This document shows, one piece after another, positions 34,041-43,517 of a stretch of DNA of 64,000 nt (position 1 is its first letter; every line of letters begins with the position of its first letter). The notes under the pieces were generated by a model. That model made no database searches, was not told the origin of the DNA, and was given only the letters and a program-made list of their open reading frames with translations. The translations under genes and the position numbers were made by a program. The stretch spans positions 868,001-932,000 of the forward strand of contig NZ_CP066784.1 of assembly GCF_028751195.1 (NCBI RefSeq). Reading direction: 5' to 3'. The stretch comes from Alicyclobacillus sp. ALC3 (GTDB lineage: Bacteria > Bacillota > Bacilli > Alicyclobacillales > Alicyclobacillaceae).

Positions 34041-34328
34041 GTAAGCGTCAAAAAGTGCCCACCTGTCTTTCTCAGTGGGGATCGGTATGTGTACTTGTAG
34101 GTGAGGCTATCGGCGTGGGGTCCGCACTGAATCAGGTAACGTGTCCGACCACGGCAACAGCTGTGCGAGTGCTTCGGGGTCCTTTGTGTTCACGTTCGGC
34201 ATCCGTGTAAACAGGTACTCGAGATACGCGAATGGTTTGTTCTCTTTCGCTGTTTCGACGATGCTGTAGGTGATCGAATTCGCCCTTGCTCCACGTGGCG
34301 TGTTGCTGAATATCCAGTTCTTCCGATC
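34041..34328 (-). mobile_element. IS66 right-end relic with TnpC C-terminus
   Basis: The terminus GTAAGCGTCAAAAAG at 34041 and TnpC tail RKNWIFSNTPRGARANSITY, SIVETAKENKPFAYLEYLF, LLPWSDTLPDSVRTPRR (stop at 34107). Inverted relative to the relic at 27040-27165. Confidence 0.78.
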
Positions 34329-34751
34329 ATGCCCGCGCGAACATAATCGAAATGATGCTGTCCACATTTGTTGGTTGCGTGTCAGAAATATTGCCTATAT
34401 CAGAGAGCCGAATGCACAACACCTTTTGTCTGACTGGGTCAAAACTATAGGGATACAAAGATGTTTTATCGCCATGTAATGCGGCCAATATTGTACCAAA
34501 GTCTGCATGCAGCAAGGTGTCTGACTCAATGAGGATGCACGGGACAGATTGGCTCTCTGCATTTCAGAATATAGGCATTCATTATTCCATGTTGGCTGTA
34601 GACTCTCATGATTTGTCCCGATCAACTTCAGCGGGCAATCTACCTCGTATACATCTAACGGCTTCACGTTGTTCACTGAGTTTCCACGCTGACTCCCACC
34701 TTCCCGCGTTTCAAGCAGCATCTGTCACAATCAGTTTCCTCGCCTCACACC
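34329..34751. other. Decayed stretch, nothing identified
   Basis: Overlapping short frames on both strands, none with a ribosome site or family motif. Confidence 0.3.
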
Positions 34752-34940
34752 TCACTGGTTTCCCTCAGTGGTGGTCAAGGTGTGCTTGACGAATCTCTGA
34801 ATGTCCGCATCCGTGATACGGTGTCGGTTCCCGAACCTAGCCGCACGAAATTTTCCCATGCGTATGTATTCATAGATGTGTGTCGAAGTTCAACGCAGTT
34901 TCTGTGCCACTTCCTGTGGCGTATAAAACTCGACATCCAC
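34752..34940 (-). pseudogene. Excisionase-type HTH protein, nonsense mutation
   Basis: GTG at 34940 with GGAGG seven bases upstream. Reads MDVEFYTPQEVAQKLR, then TGA at codon 17, then TSTHIYEYIRMGKFRAARFG and NRHRITDADIQRFVKHTL. Together these give a MerR-type Xis domain (YTPxEVAxxL ... IYxxIRxGxxxAxRxG). A CGA-to-TGA change restores the usual Arg. It lies 11 bases after the broken integrase gene. Confidence 0.75.
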
Positions 34941-34951
34941 GAGGTCACCTC

Positions 34952-35912
34952 CTACAGTCCCACCTGTATCGCCATCGCCGGGTTGTTCTTCATGCGGTCG
35001 GTGACATGCGCATAAGGGGCTGTCGTCTTAGGTTCGGCGTGTCCGAGCATTTCCTGCACACCGCGCAAATCTTGTGTGTACTTGTATGCCAGTGTGGCAG
35101 CCGTATGGCGTAGAGCATGGTCTGAAATGCCAATGCGCTTGACGTCGGCTTTCTTGAGGTAGAAGTCCACCACTTGCCGAATGCCACGACGCGAGATGCC
35201 ATTGCCACCGGCGCGATTCCCGCACGCAGTGAACATTGGCAGCCCATTGCTGTCTGCGAACGCATCTTTGCGAGTGGCCAGATAGGCACACAAGATGACT
35301 GCGACATCTGGACGCAAGTAGATGACGCGGTCATGGTTCTTGCCTAGGACTAACAACGACGCCGTTCCACCGCTTATCTTGAGGTCATCCACGTTCGCAC
35401 GTTCAATCTCGACCGTCCGCAGGCCTTGAAGCCCCATCATGGCGATGGTGGCCCTGTCTTGAAGGCTTTTCTCATCCGTTCCTTTGCCAATGGCACGAAT
35501 CAAGAGCGTATAATCCACTTCGTTCAAGTAGTGAAAGTCGTCCTGTGCTCGCTTTTCTTTCGGCGGCTTGATGCCTACAGCTGGATTATCAGTGCGCAGA
35601 CCGTTGCCTGCAGTTGCGGCATAAGAAACGGCGAATAATGGTCAGCTTGTGCGCGATGCTGGACGCCTTGTATCCGTTCTGGACCAGGTGCAAACGGTAC
35701 GCCTTCACATAGGCCGGCATTGCGTGTACCGGGTCGATGTCACTTGTGCGGCACCATTCCACCCACTGAGTGACCTGTGTCTTGTATCCCCGAACGGTGT
35801 CCGCTGGTGCATTTCCGTTCGCCACATCCATCCGCAAGAACGCCGCGAACGCATCCGTCAGGCTAGGTTGCGCGCTTGTCACTTGCTGCTCGACAATCAC
35901 CAATTCGTCCAC
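34952..35912 (-). pseudogene. Tyrosine integrase, frameshifted
   Basis: The N-terminal core-binding domain (LTDAFAAFLRMDVANGNAPA, YKASSIAHKLTIIRRFL) is followed by a frameshift near 35615 within FL|YAATAGNGLRTDNPAVG. The catalytic domain (GLQGLRTVEIERANVDDL, DHALRHTAATLAY, MLGHAEPKTTAPYAH) is intact in the next frame. Full length would be about 320 residues. With the broken excisionase it marks a dead integrative element. Confidence 0.82.
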
Positions 35913-36148
35913 TCATCCGCCCCTTCCTCTTACTTCTATTGTACATTTACGTGTATTGAGTTGCGAATAGTTTCATTTAGTTTTTAATACCGACAATTAC
36001 ACTTGTGGGAATTAGGACGTTTGCAGGTCATATCTGCACCTTGAAGCTACCTTCGCGAGATATGCAACATTCAACGACCATTCATTTTTCGTGCTAATGT
36101 CAGAGGCGTGACAACCAGAATCATGAAGAAAGAGAGGTGAAAGAAACC

Positions 36149-36298
36149 ATGAGTGTAAATGCGCTTGGACTCTTGGCGGTGTTCGGCGGCGCGGCCATTG
36201 CAAACGAACTAGCCACCACACCACGCCAACAGCGATTGGTGGACGTGGCCATCAGGGGATTGAAAGACGGCCTACGCGAAGCGACCAAAAAGCAATAG
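36149..36298 (+). CDS. Small protein, 49 aa
   Basis: The ATG follows GAGAGGTGA. It has a hydrophobic N-terminal half (MSVNALGLLAVFGGAAIANE) and a basic C-terminal half ending GLREATKKQ. Length and location in an integrated element suggest a phage or plasmid small membrane protein; no family recognised. Confidence 0.55.
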   Translation: MSVNALGLLAVFGGAAIANELATTPRQQRLVDVAIRGLKDGLREATKKQ

Positions 36299-36342
36299 AG
36301 GTGTCTGGTACGCCGGTAATCCAAAAGTCACTGTCAGAACGC

Positions 36343-36372
36343 AAAAGTGGAGCGGGGACGCCCCCACTCCAC
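36343..36372 (-). terminator. Intrinsic terminator
   Basis: On the minus strand the stem GTGGAGTGGGG/CCCCGCTCCAC with a short loop is followed by TTTT. It ends the small gene at 36390-36566. Confidence 0.75.
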
Positions 36373-36389
36373 CTCAGCGTTTCCATGTC

Positions 36390-36566
36390 CTACAGCAATG
36401 TCATCGCAGTCTTGCGTGACGCTGCGTCGTTCAATGGATGAAACGAGACTATGTGGCTTCCGCACAATACCACTACAAAGTCTGGAACACCGTTCTTTGT
36501 GCCAGCTATAGCCCGACAGCCCGATGGAACCCTCCACGGGGCTGTCATGACCTTGTTGGATAACAT
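36390..36566 (-). CDS. Small hypothetical protein, 58 aa
   Basis: The ATG at 36566 follows AGGGGGTGA and the gene is closed by a terminator 18 bases downstream. The centre reads KNGVPDFVVVLCGSHIVSFH, a possible beta-hairpin. Unknown. Confidence 0.5.
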   Translation of the reverse strand: MLSNKVMTAPWRVPSGCRAIAGTKNGVPDFVVVLCGSHIVSFHPLNDAASRKTAMTLL

Positions 36567-36710
36567 GCCGTCACCCCCTTCGAAATCGTACACGCATGCA
36601 ACACCGCCTGCAATCTCAAGTTAACCGACGTCCGTGTCACTAGCGACGCGAATCAAGATGTTTACAGGCGAAGGAACTCAATTGATAATGACCGTGGAGG
36701 TGAGAACATC

Positions 36711-37226
36711 ATGGGACATTCAAGTTTGATTCACTGGTACTACGTCGCAGGTGTGGCAACGCCGATTGTTGGTGTACTTGGATTCGTGTTCCTTGCCGCA
36801 CAAAATATATTGATGGGGCGACAATTGCGCGTTTCAAGAGAGCAATTCACCCGCCAACTAGACATCCAGCGCCGTGGACTCATGCCGTTGCCTCGGATGG
36901 TCATTGATAATTGCACTGACGATGAATCAACCGAGTACCTAACCTTCAAGGTCACCATTTTCAATGACGGGATGGGTCCTGCGCGAAGCGTGAGACTGTA
37001 CGTAGAGTCCCTGGACGGTGAAACGGTGGTAGATACCCAGTCTATCCCGCGCCTTGCTATTGGAGCTAACACTTCTGATTCGCAGTTTGGTTTCTTCAGT
37101 CCTACCACGGATATCCGAGTCACTGCATTCTGTAATGACTTGCTAGGATACAGTTATAGAACCATATGGATCGCACGAAGAGAGTCCTTACTCGAAATTC
37201 ACGAAACCATTCTCGCTGAAGCGTGA
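36711..37226 (+). CDS. Membrane-anchored protein of unknown function, 171 aa
   Basis: GGAGGTGAG precedes the ATG. One N-terminal helix (YVAGVATPIVGVLGFVFLAA), a basic coiled stretch, then a beta-rich domain (FKVTIFNDGMGPARSVRLYV) resembling proteins whose soluble part follows a short anchor in mobile elements. No named family. Confidence 0.6.
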   Translation: MGHSSLIHWYYVAGVATPIVGVLGFVFLAAQNILMGRQLRVSREQFTRQLDIQRRGLMPLPRMVIDNCTDDESTEYLTFKVTIFNDGMGPARSVRLYVESLDGETVVDTQSIPRLAIGANTSDSQFGFFSPTTDIRVTAFCNDLLGYSYRTIWIARRESLLEIHETILAEA

Positions 37227-37324
37227 GTAGACAGGTGATGATATTCACTCGTGCTCGCCCCTTGCGACAGCGTCCCCGACAGTCCCATTTTCTACTTAGC
37301 GCGGCACCAATCCTCCGAACAGTC

Positions 37325-37441
37325 TCAACCGAGACTTTTCAGTTCGGCCTCGACAAACACAAACTGTTCCTGGAGTTCGCCTAAAGCAGGCATCCACCCC
37401 AGCGGCTCTCGACGCCAAAACGACGGAAACAACCCGCGCAC
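37325..37441 (-). pseudogene. Short fragment resembling the tail of the next upstream gene
   Basis: A 38-codon frame ends GWMPALGELQEQFVFVEAEL, similar in pattern to the end of the 376-residue protein at 37546 (GWTLSMPELQEQLKLINEVV). It lacks a ribosome site. Possibly a decayed partial duplicate of that gene; the rest of 37227-37545 shows nothing. Confidence 0.3.
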
Positions 37442-37545
37442 GCGTCACATTCGGCGGGACTAACATTCTCTAACATCTTCGCATGTACGCAAGAACTTCA
37501 ACATTTCTCAACAATGATGAAGGGGCGTCGTTAGAAGCACACTGC

Positions 37546-38670
37546 TCAACGGCGTTCCTCCACCACTTCGTTTATCAGCTTCAACTGTTCCTGCAACTCT
37601 GGCATGCTGAGTGTCCACCCGATTGTGTTGCCAGAATGGATCGATGTCTCCATGCGGTCTTTCAATTGCAGTAAAGCAGGCATGGACATGTTCATGTACC
37701 GTCGCTTGTGTTCCTCAATTTTGTCCGCTATGCGCTGCTTAGACTGATTCATGTGCTGCTGAGTGTGCGCGGTTGTTTCTATGAGCCACGGCACGACCGT
37801 GCGTACTAAACGTTCTGCGCTTACAAACGTACGATGGGCGCCACGACCTGATGAGCGAAACGGGCATACGTATGGACGCTGGCCTGAACCAGTCTCTAAT
37901 CCTGTATGCTCATCTTGTGCGTTGCGGAACAAGCCTCGGATGAAACTGTCCTGAACTGCCTGTAAAACATCCTGGTTGGCGTCAATCAATGCGCTCTCTT
38001 CGGCCCATATCGCTTCTACCTGGGCTCTCGTCAACTCTTGTGTGTCATCCGTCACCTGTCCAGACGCGACGATTCCGGCAGTCTCACCTTCGTCAGAATT
38101 CTGCCGAGGCTTGAACTTGTTACGCTCTATTTCCTCTGCGTACCCAAGCGTTGCAAGCCGTCTCAGAACGGGCAGTGTGTGACTAGACGCTGACTTGTTG
38201 GGATACCCCATTCTGCGCCCAAGAGACAGCGCAGTGACCCATCTATCACCCTGACACTCTTGTCTGAGCGCCAACAACACCGCCTGCTGATTGGCAGTTA
38301 AGCCGTGAACGTCGTCATCCTGTGCGGTTTCAATCGAATCCACGGTTGTGTCCGCGACTTCCATATCCTCTTCAAATTCGATGAGCCCAGACGGGCCACG
38401 CTTAGCCAATTGCCCCCGCAGTTCTTCGACCAAGGCACGCAGCCTTGTGTTCTCACTGCGCAGAGTAGCCATTTCGGCACTTGTGTTTTCTTGTGTATCC
38501 TCGCCAGGTGCGTTCTTGCCAAAGTAGCGGCTCACACGACGCCCATCTACCGTCTTTGTGCCGTAGTAGTAAGGCCCGTGCCCGCGTCCTTCTGCGCACA
38601 CCTTACAGCCATTTTTGCCGCACTTGCGATACTGCGCGACAACACTCCACCCGTCGTGTTGGATCGCCAC
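37546..38670 (-). CDS. Protein with N-terminal Cys/His-type motif and coiled coil
   Basis: About 374 residues. The N-terminus reads YRKCGKNGCKVCAEGRGHGP and YYYGTKTVDGRRVSRYFGK, a motif seen in mobile-element proteins of the DUF6788 type (C-x-x-x-x-C-x-x-C-GxGHGPY). A coiled coil (about 65-95) and a winged-helix-like segment (LTANQQAVLLALRQE) follow. Probably a DNA-binding accessory protein of the integrated element. A GTG at 38670 fits the ribosome site better than the one at 38676. Confidence 0.6.
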   Translation of the reverse strand: MAIQHDGWSVVAQYRKCGKNGCKVCAEGRGHGPYYYGTKTVDGRRVSRYFGKNAPGEDTQENTSAEMATLRSENTRLRALVEELRGQLAKRGPSGLIEFEEDMEVADTTVDSIETAQDDDVHGLTANQQAVLLALRQECQGDRWVTALSLGRRMGYPNKSASSHTLPVLRRLATLGYAEEIERNKFKPRQNSDEGETAGIVASGQVTDDTQELTRAQVEAIWAEESALIDANQDVLQAVQDSFIRGLFRNAQDEHTGLETGSGQRPYVCPFRSSGRGAHRTFVSAERLVRTVVPWLIETTAHTQQHMNQSKQRIADKIEEHKRRYMNMSMPALLQLKDRMETSIHSGNTIGWTLSMPELQEQLKLINEVVEERR

Positions 38671-38802
38671 GTTCACACCTTCATGTGTGCGTCTTGTATG
38701 TTATCAGTATATCTATATCACGTGGGAACATTCAAGCTTCCATCCATAAAATGGTTGTCACGCAGTACAGAAAGTGCAATATTTAGAAAGAGGGGTGATG
38801 AA

Positions 38803-39300
38803 ATGCTTACAAATATCCTTTACGTACTCTTTCTAATGGCTGTCATCGGCTTCATTCTATGGCTTGGATTTGCCCGACTAATGAAAAGAAGCGTAGAGTA
38901 TCAGAATAGGGCATTTCGTTCCGGAATGCATGAAGTAGATCAGATGGACGGTCGCACCTTCGAAACGAAGTTGGGTCTCCATTTTGCCCAACGGGGCTTT
39001 GAGGTCGAGACCACACCAACATCCGGTGATTACGGAGCTGACCTCGTCCTCACCGACGCAAACGGAAACCGGACCGTAGTTCAGGCGAAGCGATACAGTG
39101 GGGCTGTGGGTGTCAAGGCTGTTCAAGAAGTTTCTGCAGCACGAGCAATGTATGGGGCTACTGGTGCAATCGTCATCACAAACTCACACTTCACGAAGAA
39201 CGCGATGATCCTAGCCGCCAATACTGGGGTGTATCTGTGGGATAGAGAACGGTTGATCGATGAGTTCAGTCTAAATACGGGCTCTGCAAACACCCTATAA
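38803..39300 (+). CDS. Membrane-anchored Mrr-like restriction endonuclease
   Basis: 165 residues. AGAGGGGTGATG precedes the ATG. A single N-terminal helix (LYVLFLMAVIGFILWLGFA) is followed by the Mrr_cat fold: DGRTFETKLGLHFAQRGFEV, then the catalytic Asp in GDYGADLVLT and QAK in VVQAKRYSG (a D-QxK variant of PD-(D/E)xK), and EVSAARAMYGATGAIVITN. Such proteins attack modified or foreign DNA; the membrane anchor is common in Bacillota homologues. An in-frame extension upstream to 38305 overlaps the previous gene in antisense and is not real. Confidence 0.82.
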   Translation: MLTNILYVLFLMAVIGFILWLGFARLMKRSVEYQNRAFRSGMHEVDQMDGRTFETKLGLHFAQRGFEVETTPTSGDYGADLVLTDANGNRTVVQAKRYSGAVGVKAVQEVSAARAMYGATGAIVITNSHFTKNAMILAANTGVYLWDRERLIDEFSLNTGSANTL

Positions 39301-39512
39301 CAGCCAGACAACGGATGCATCATCGACGTTTTCCTCTTCTGGCATGCTATGTGTATGTCTATGTGTGAAGGGTCAACGGACACCCCGTCGCTCTCACGAT
39401 CGCGCGTTGCATCAAAGACTACACCATTCCAGAGGTCGCTAAAAGCGCCCTCCGCAAGCAACTCTTCATCCCTGATGTAAATTTGAACAAAAATCTCCCC
39501 AAGGGGTGACAA

Positions 39513-40283
39513 GTGGTGCGGGGTTCTAACAGAAAATATGTGTCTCCGAAATTCACCTGCTGGTCGTACCACGCCATGTCTGAGGCAACTCAAAATGCAA
39601 TTGAAAAAATAAAGAAAAATACCAGACATGGTCAAAAACCCAACTTCCCGTGGAAGAGCGCAATCGCCTGCTTTGTCATTCTGATACTCGCACGATTCAT
39701 CATTCCACTGCCGGGAGGTTCTACAAGCACGGGCAACATCGAAACCATTTATATAGCCGTATTTTCTTTCGAAGGAGCTATAAGTCTTGGATTGATAGCG
39801 GCAGCCCAACTAATTAGCCAAATCCAAGTTACTCTCATAGTCGTTTTTTGGGGGCGTTTAGTGGAAGTTGGATTCATCCGCAACTACACAGGCGAAGTGG
39901 ATGAAAAGGGCTCACCAATCCCGTTCCTGCTGTCCAAATCTGAGAAGGACAGGTACTCCATGGCCGTCCTGACCAGCAAAAACGTGGGTTCTGGCATTGT
40001 CTTGTTACTAGGTTCAATCATTGCGTTGCCAATGTCAATTTGGCTCTCCACCCGTTGGCAAATTGCTGTCTTGGTCATGTATCTGTTTGTTGTAATAATG
40101 ACTCTAACATCATTGCTTTGGATAACAGTTCTCGCCTACTTTGAAAGCTTCACTACACGAGTTCTCCGGACGCTTGTGGTGAAGCACCATAGGTACGAGA
40201 AATCAAAGACATGTCCCCAATGCGCGCTATCAAACCGCGCCTACCTTAAAGAAATGACGGGGTATGTCTCGACACATGAATAA
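39513..40283 (+). CDS. Multi-pass membrane protein, unknown
   Basis: 256 residues. AAGGGGTGACAA precedes the GTG. Four hydrophobic segments, e.g. AIACFVILILARFIIPL, LGLIAAAQLISQIQVTLIVVFWG and VLVMYLFVVIMTLTSLLWITVLA. The C-terminus has one CPQC pair. No family recognised. It follows the Mrr-like gene after 212 bases in which nothing was found and could belong to a defence module, but there is no direct evidence. Confidence 0.6.
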   Translation: MVRGSNRKYVSPKFTCWSYHAMSEATQNAIEKIKKNTRHGQKPNFPWKSAIACFVILILARFIIPLPGGSTSTGNIETIYIAVFSFEGAISLGLIAAAQLISQIQVTLIVVFWGRLVEVGFIRNYTGEVDEKGSPIPFLLSKSEKDRYSMAVLTSKNVGSGIVLLLGSIIALPMSIWLSTRWQIAVLVMYLFVVIMTLTSLLWITVLAYFESFTTRVLRTLVVKHHRYEKSKTCPQCALSNRAYLKEMTGYVSTHE

Positions 40284-40308
40284 TTATGCCCTCTGAGGCT
40301 TGACGGTA

Positions 40309-40869
40309 TTAGACTCGAGCGAACATTATCCATGATTTGTCGTCTTGTTCCAAAACTCTGAACTTGAGCTTCGTGTAGAACTGAACTAGCCGCTCTCGTT
40401 CTTGGGAGACTCTCTCATTAGTCCAACCCTCTGTGTTTTTGCTAGGGGGTTGAGCAATCAACAATACATATCGAACCCGAAGACGTTTTAGCCATTGGAC
40501 CACTTGCTCCATGCAGGTTTTACCCACGCCACGGCCGCGTAACTCCGGTTTGATCTCAATAAGTTCAATGTATGCCGTTGGCTCTTCTCGTTTGTTCTGG
40601 GTGTTTAGCCAACTACTCAAGGTCTCGTAGGCAACTTGGCACTCTCCCGAGTAGCAATCCGCCGCGTCCCCCAGACCATCATGCACTTGTCGAGGGTCCA
40701 ATATCGTTACTAACGCCTCTCCAATTTCCGACTCGTCATACATGAAACTGACCCTCATCAGCACTACACAGCAATTCTCGTCCCAGGTGGCATTGACCTC
40801 GGAATAGATCAAACCTGGTTCTATTGAATCACTTGCCGGTACCGAATCCCTATCTTCGAATTCGTACAT
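40309..40869 (-). CDS. GNAT-family acetyltransferase
   Basis: 186 residues from the ATG at 40869, which has AAAGGAG nine bases upstream. The acetyl-CoA loop is clear: IELIEIKPELRGRGVGKTCM. The C-terminal ERLVQFYTKLKFRVLEQDD is the usual last helix-strand. Substrate unknown. It lies beside the integrase gene in the tRNA-linked element. Confidence 0.78.
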   Translation of the reverse strand: MYEFEDRDSVPASDSIEPGLIYSEVNATWDENCCVVLMRVSFMYDESEIGEALVTILDPRQVHDGLGDAADCYSGECQVAYETLSSWLNTQNKREEPTAYIELIEIKPELRGRGVGKTCMEQVVQWLKRLRVRYVLLIAQPPSKNTEGWTNERVSQERERLVQFYTKLKFRVLEQDDKSWIMFARV

Positions 40870-40977
40870 GTCCTTATACTCCTTTTGCAAAGCGGTATCA
40901 ATCCGTCTTGCCTCTCATTGCGTGTGATCTTCGCCCTCACTTGCAGTCGCGTTTTGCTTCAGATTTGGTTGTCGCGT

Positions 40978-42138
40978 TCACTCTTGTCCCGCATCCGGGA
41001 GTGGCCCATTTGGTGCCCCGGTTTTGGAGTCTTGAAGTGCGGCGTCCAGTGAATCAACAGCCTGTCTCGCCAAACTGCGATGCACATGTAGGTAACGGTT
41101 AAGCGTCATGGTCGCGTTCGCATGCCCCAACCGGTCGCTCACGGTCTTGATATGGACGTTTTCCTCAAGTAGCAGGCTCCCATGCGAGTGGCGAAGGCTA
41201 TAGAGAGGCATGGGCGGCAATCCGGCCCTGTTCAGGACCGTCTTCAGGTGTTTACGCACCGAACAGATGTCTACAGGCGTCCCACGATGCGTTGTAAACA
41301 CGAAACCGTTGTCCTCCCACTCGTCCTTCAGGACCCAACGAAGCCGTGCTTGTTCTTCCCTGTGCGCGCGCAACACGTCCGCGAGTAAGCGCCCGATGTC
41401 CAACTGACGTCGCGACTTTACGGTCTTTAGGTCAGTTAGTTCCCATCCACCGCCAGGTTTCTTCTTGTGTGCCTGACGAATGTTCACAGTACGCGCATTA
41501 AGGTCGACATCTGCCCACTTCAAGCCGAAGGCTTCTTCTGGGCGTGCTCCGGTCAACAATAGGAATGCGAACACGGAATAATATCGGTCAGATTTCGCGG
41601 TCTCGAGAAATTGCAGGCTCTGCTCCTTATTGAGGAATGGCCTCTCTGCCGTGCGGTCGCGTGGCTTCACAACGTCTTCCATGGGGTTCTTAGCGATGTA
41701 TCCGAGTTGACGCGCTTTGCGCAGCGCCTTCTGCATGATGAGGGCCACCATGACTGCGGTGCGCGTCTTTCCATCTGAAGCGATGCTGTTTATGAGTTTC
41801 TGGCACTCCATGGCATTTAATGTGGTCAGTTTACGTTCTCCGAATGATGGGATGATGTACTTCTTCACTCGGCGTGTATCTTCGACGTGACTTATCGCGC
41901 TTACCTCGTTACGGTGATAAACCTCAAGCCACTCATTAATGTACTCCGCAACTGTGGACTTCGATAGTTGCACAGAGTCCCCTTGGTCACGCCGATTCTC
42001 GAGCTCAAAGGCAAATTTCTGTGCCTGACGCTCGGTACCGTGGAATGTCCGTCCCACTTGTTTATCGTTGACGAATACCCGGACCAGCCATACGTCCTTC
42101 CCCTGCTTGTCCTTCCCTCGATGCTGCAAGGTGGCCAC
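40978..42138 (-). CDS. Phage-type tyrosine integrase
   Basis: About 386 residues. An AP2-like arm-binding N-terminus (KDVWLVRVFVNDKQVGRTFH), a core-binding domain (VAEYINEWLEVYHRNEVSAI), and a catalytic domain with Arg in LLTGARPEEAFGLKW, LYSLRHSHGSLLLE and RLGHANATMTLNRYLH. All catalytic residues are present. The GTG at 42138 has GAGGAGG upstream. It ends beside tRNA-Lys, whose 3' end is the probable attachment site, with short repeats (ACTAGATCA twice, around 42230-42250) between them as possible arm sites. Confidence 0.9.
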   Translation of the reverse strand: MATLQHRGKDKQGKDVWLVRVFVNDKQVGRTFHGTERQAQKFAFELENRRDQGDSVQLSKSTVAEYINEWLEVYHRNEVSAISHVEDTRRVKKYIIPSFGERKLTTLNAMECQKLINSIASDGKTRTAVMVALIMQKALRKARQLGYIAKNPMEDVVKPRDRTAERPFLNKEQSLQFLETAKSDRYYSVFAFLLLTGARPEEAFGLKWADVDLNARTVNIRQAHKKKPGGGWELTDLKTVKSRRQLDIGRLLADVLRAHREEQARLRWVLKDEWEDNGFVFTTHRGTPVDICSVRKHLKTVLNRAGLPPMPLYSLRHSHGSLLLEENVHIKTVSDRLGHANATMTLNRYLHVHRSLARQAVDSLDAALQDSKTGAPNGPLPDAGQE

Positions 42139-42331
42139 GCTACAAACCGCCTCCTCATGGGCTGTCCAACTGATTTGCACTCAGTATAGGTAAATATATG
42201 GCAACGTACAATGCACGAACTGCGCCGTGACTAGATCAAAACTAGATCAGATACCTCATATATGCGCAGAAAAGGCCACCCATTAAAGAGTGACCCTTCC
42301 CGCTAACCCTTGCTACTATTAGGTTTTCCTT

Positions 42332-42407
42332 TGGTGAGCCATGCTGGACTCGAACCAGCGACACCCTGATTAAAAGTCAGGTGCTCTACCAACTGAGCTA
42401 ATGGCTC
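42332..42407 (-). tRNA. tRNA-Lys (UUU)
   Basis: 76 bases including encoded CCA. Acceptor stem GAGCCAT/ATGGCTC, D-arm TAGCTCAGTTGGTAGAGC, anticodon loop CTTTTAA, T-arm CTGGTTCGAGTCCAG. The integrase gene lies 193 bases past its 3' end. Confidence 0.97.
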
Positions 42408-42527
42408 ATGCCCCAGTCCCCACATGAGTGACAACGCGATTCAATATACCACACATTTCGTCTTCCCGCAAATCAAAAGACGATGGTCGCCTCCACGAAA
42501 CGCACGTGGAGGCCCGAACGTCTGCCA

Positions 42528-43478
42528 CTAGTACTGAATACGCGGGTCGACAATGCCGTACAAAATGTCTGCTAAGAGGTTCCCAAGCACAGTAATGACA
42601 CCCAAGAACACAATCACACCCATGATGATGGGGTAGTCGCGCTGATTAATGGCATCCCAGTAGAGAAGACCCATGCCCGGATAATTGAAGACTTCCTCTA
42701 CGAACAGGGCCCCGGCCAGCATAGCGGGTAGAGTCATGCCGAAGAGTGTGATGAGCGGCAACACCGAGTTCCTCAATGCGTGAACGAATACAACGCGAAA
42801 CTCTTTGGCGCCCTTCATTCTCGCCGTACGAACATAGTCCTGGAGCAACGTTTCCCTCGTCGAGGACCGCATATACCTCGCCCAGGCCGCTAGTGACACG
42901 AGGAACAGGGTGGCGATGGGCAGTACTAGATGATTCGCGTAGTCTAGGAATCCTTGGTTCGCGACATTGCTGTTCACGATGCCCCCGGAAGGAAACCAGT
43001 GCAGGTTAATGGCAAAGAAAATAACCAATAGAACCCCCAACCAGAACTGCGGCATCGAGTACAGAAAGTAATTGATGACAGTCGCCACGCGGTCAAAAAC
43101 GCTGTCTTGATAATACGCCTGGAGAGCACCGAGCAGAACGGCAAACAAGTGTGCCGCCAGCACGGCAACCACTACGATGGCCAACGTGTGCGGTAATGCC
43201 TGCAAAATCATCTTTGTTACCGGCGCGTTGTACACGTACGAGTAGCCCATCTTTCCCCTGACTAGATTACCAAGCCAAATTACGTACTGGTCGAAAAGCG
43301 GCTTGTTTAATCCAAACTGTTTGTTCAGCTCCGCCGCCCTCTGAAGCGTATAATGATTTCCCAGCAAGATGCGCGCCGGATTACCGGGCACGATGTGTAT
43401 CAACACAAACGAAATCACCGTGACTCCGATGAGGGTAGGGATTGCCTCCAAAATCCGGCGAACGATGTACATTAGCAT
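42528..43478 (-). CDS. Oligopeptide/dipeptide ABC permease (DppB/OppB type)
   Basis: 316 residues, six helices. The N-terminus MYIVRRILEAIPTLIGVTVISFVLIH and the EAA loop MKGAKEFRVVFVHALRNSVLPL identify the family, and the end is LADILYGIVDPRIQY. Pairs with the next permease. The ATG at 43478 follows AGGGGGG. Last gene of the five-gene operon. Confidence 0.93.
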   Translation of the reverse strand: MLMYIVRRILEAIPTLIGVTVISFVLIHIVPGNPARILLGNHYTLQRAAELNKQFGLNKPLFDQYVIWLGNLVRGKMGYSYVYNAPVTKMILQALPHTLAIVVVAVLAAHLFAVLLGALQAYYQDSVFDRVATVINYFLYSMPQFWLGVLLVIFFAINLHWFPSGGIVNSNVANQGFLDYANHLVLPIATLFLVSLAAWARYMRSSTRETLLQDYVRTARMKGAKEFRVVFVHALRNSVLPLITLFGMTLPAMLAGALFVEEVFNYPGMGLLYWDAINQRDYPIIMGVIVFLGVITVLGNLLADILYGIVDPRIQY

Positions 43479-43517
43479 GCAACGGCCCCCCTATACCCAC
43501 TTCGATTGCCTCATGGC

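Noticed and set aside
38305..38802. N-terminal extension of the Mrr-like gene (331 codons in total)
   Set aside because: It runs antisense to the gene at 37546-38670, and a strong ribosome site sits before the internal ATG at 38803.
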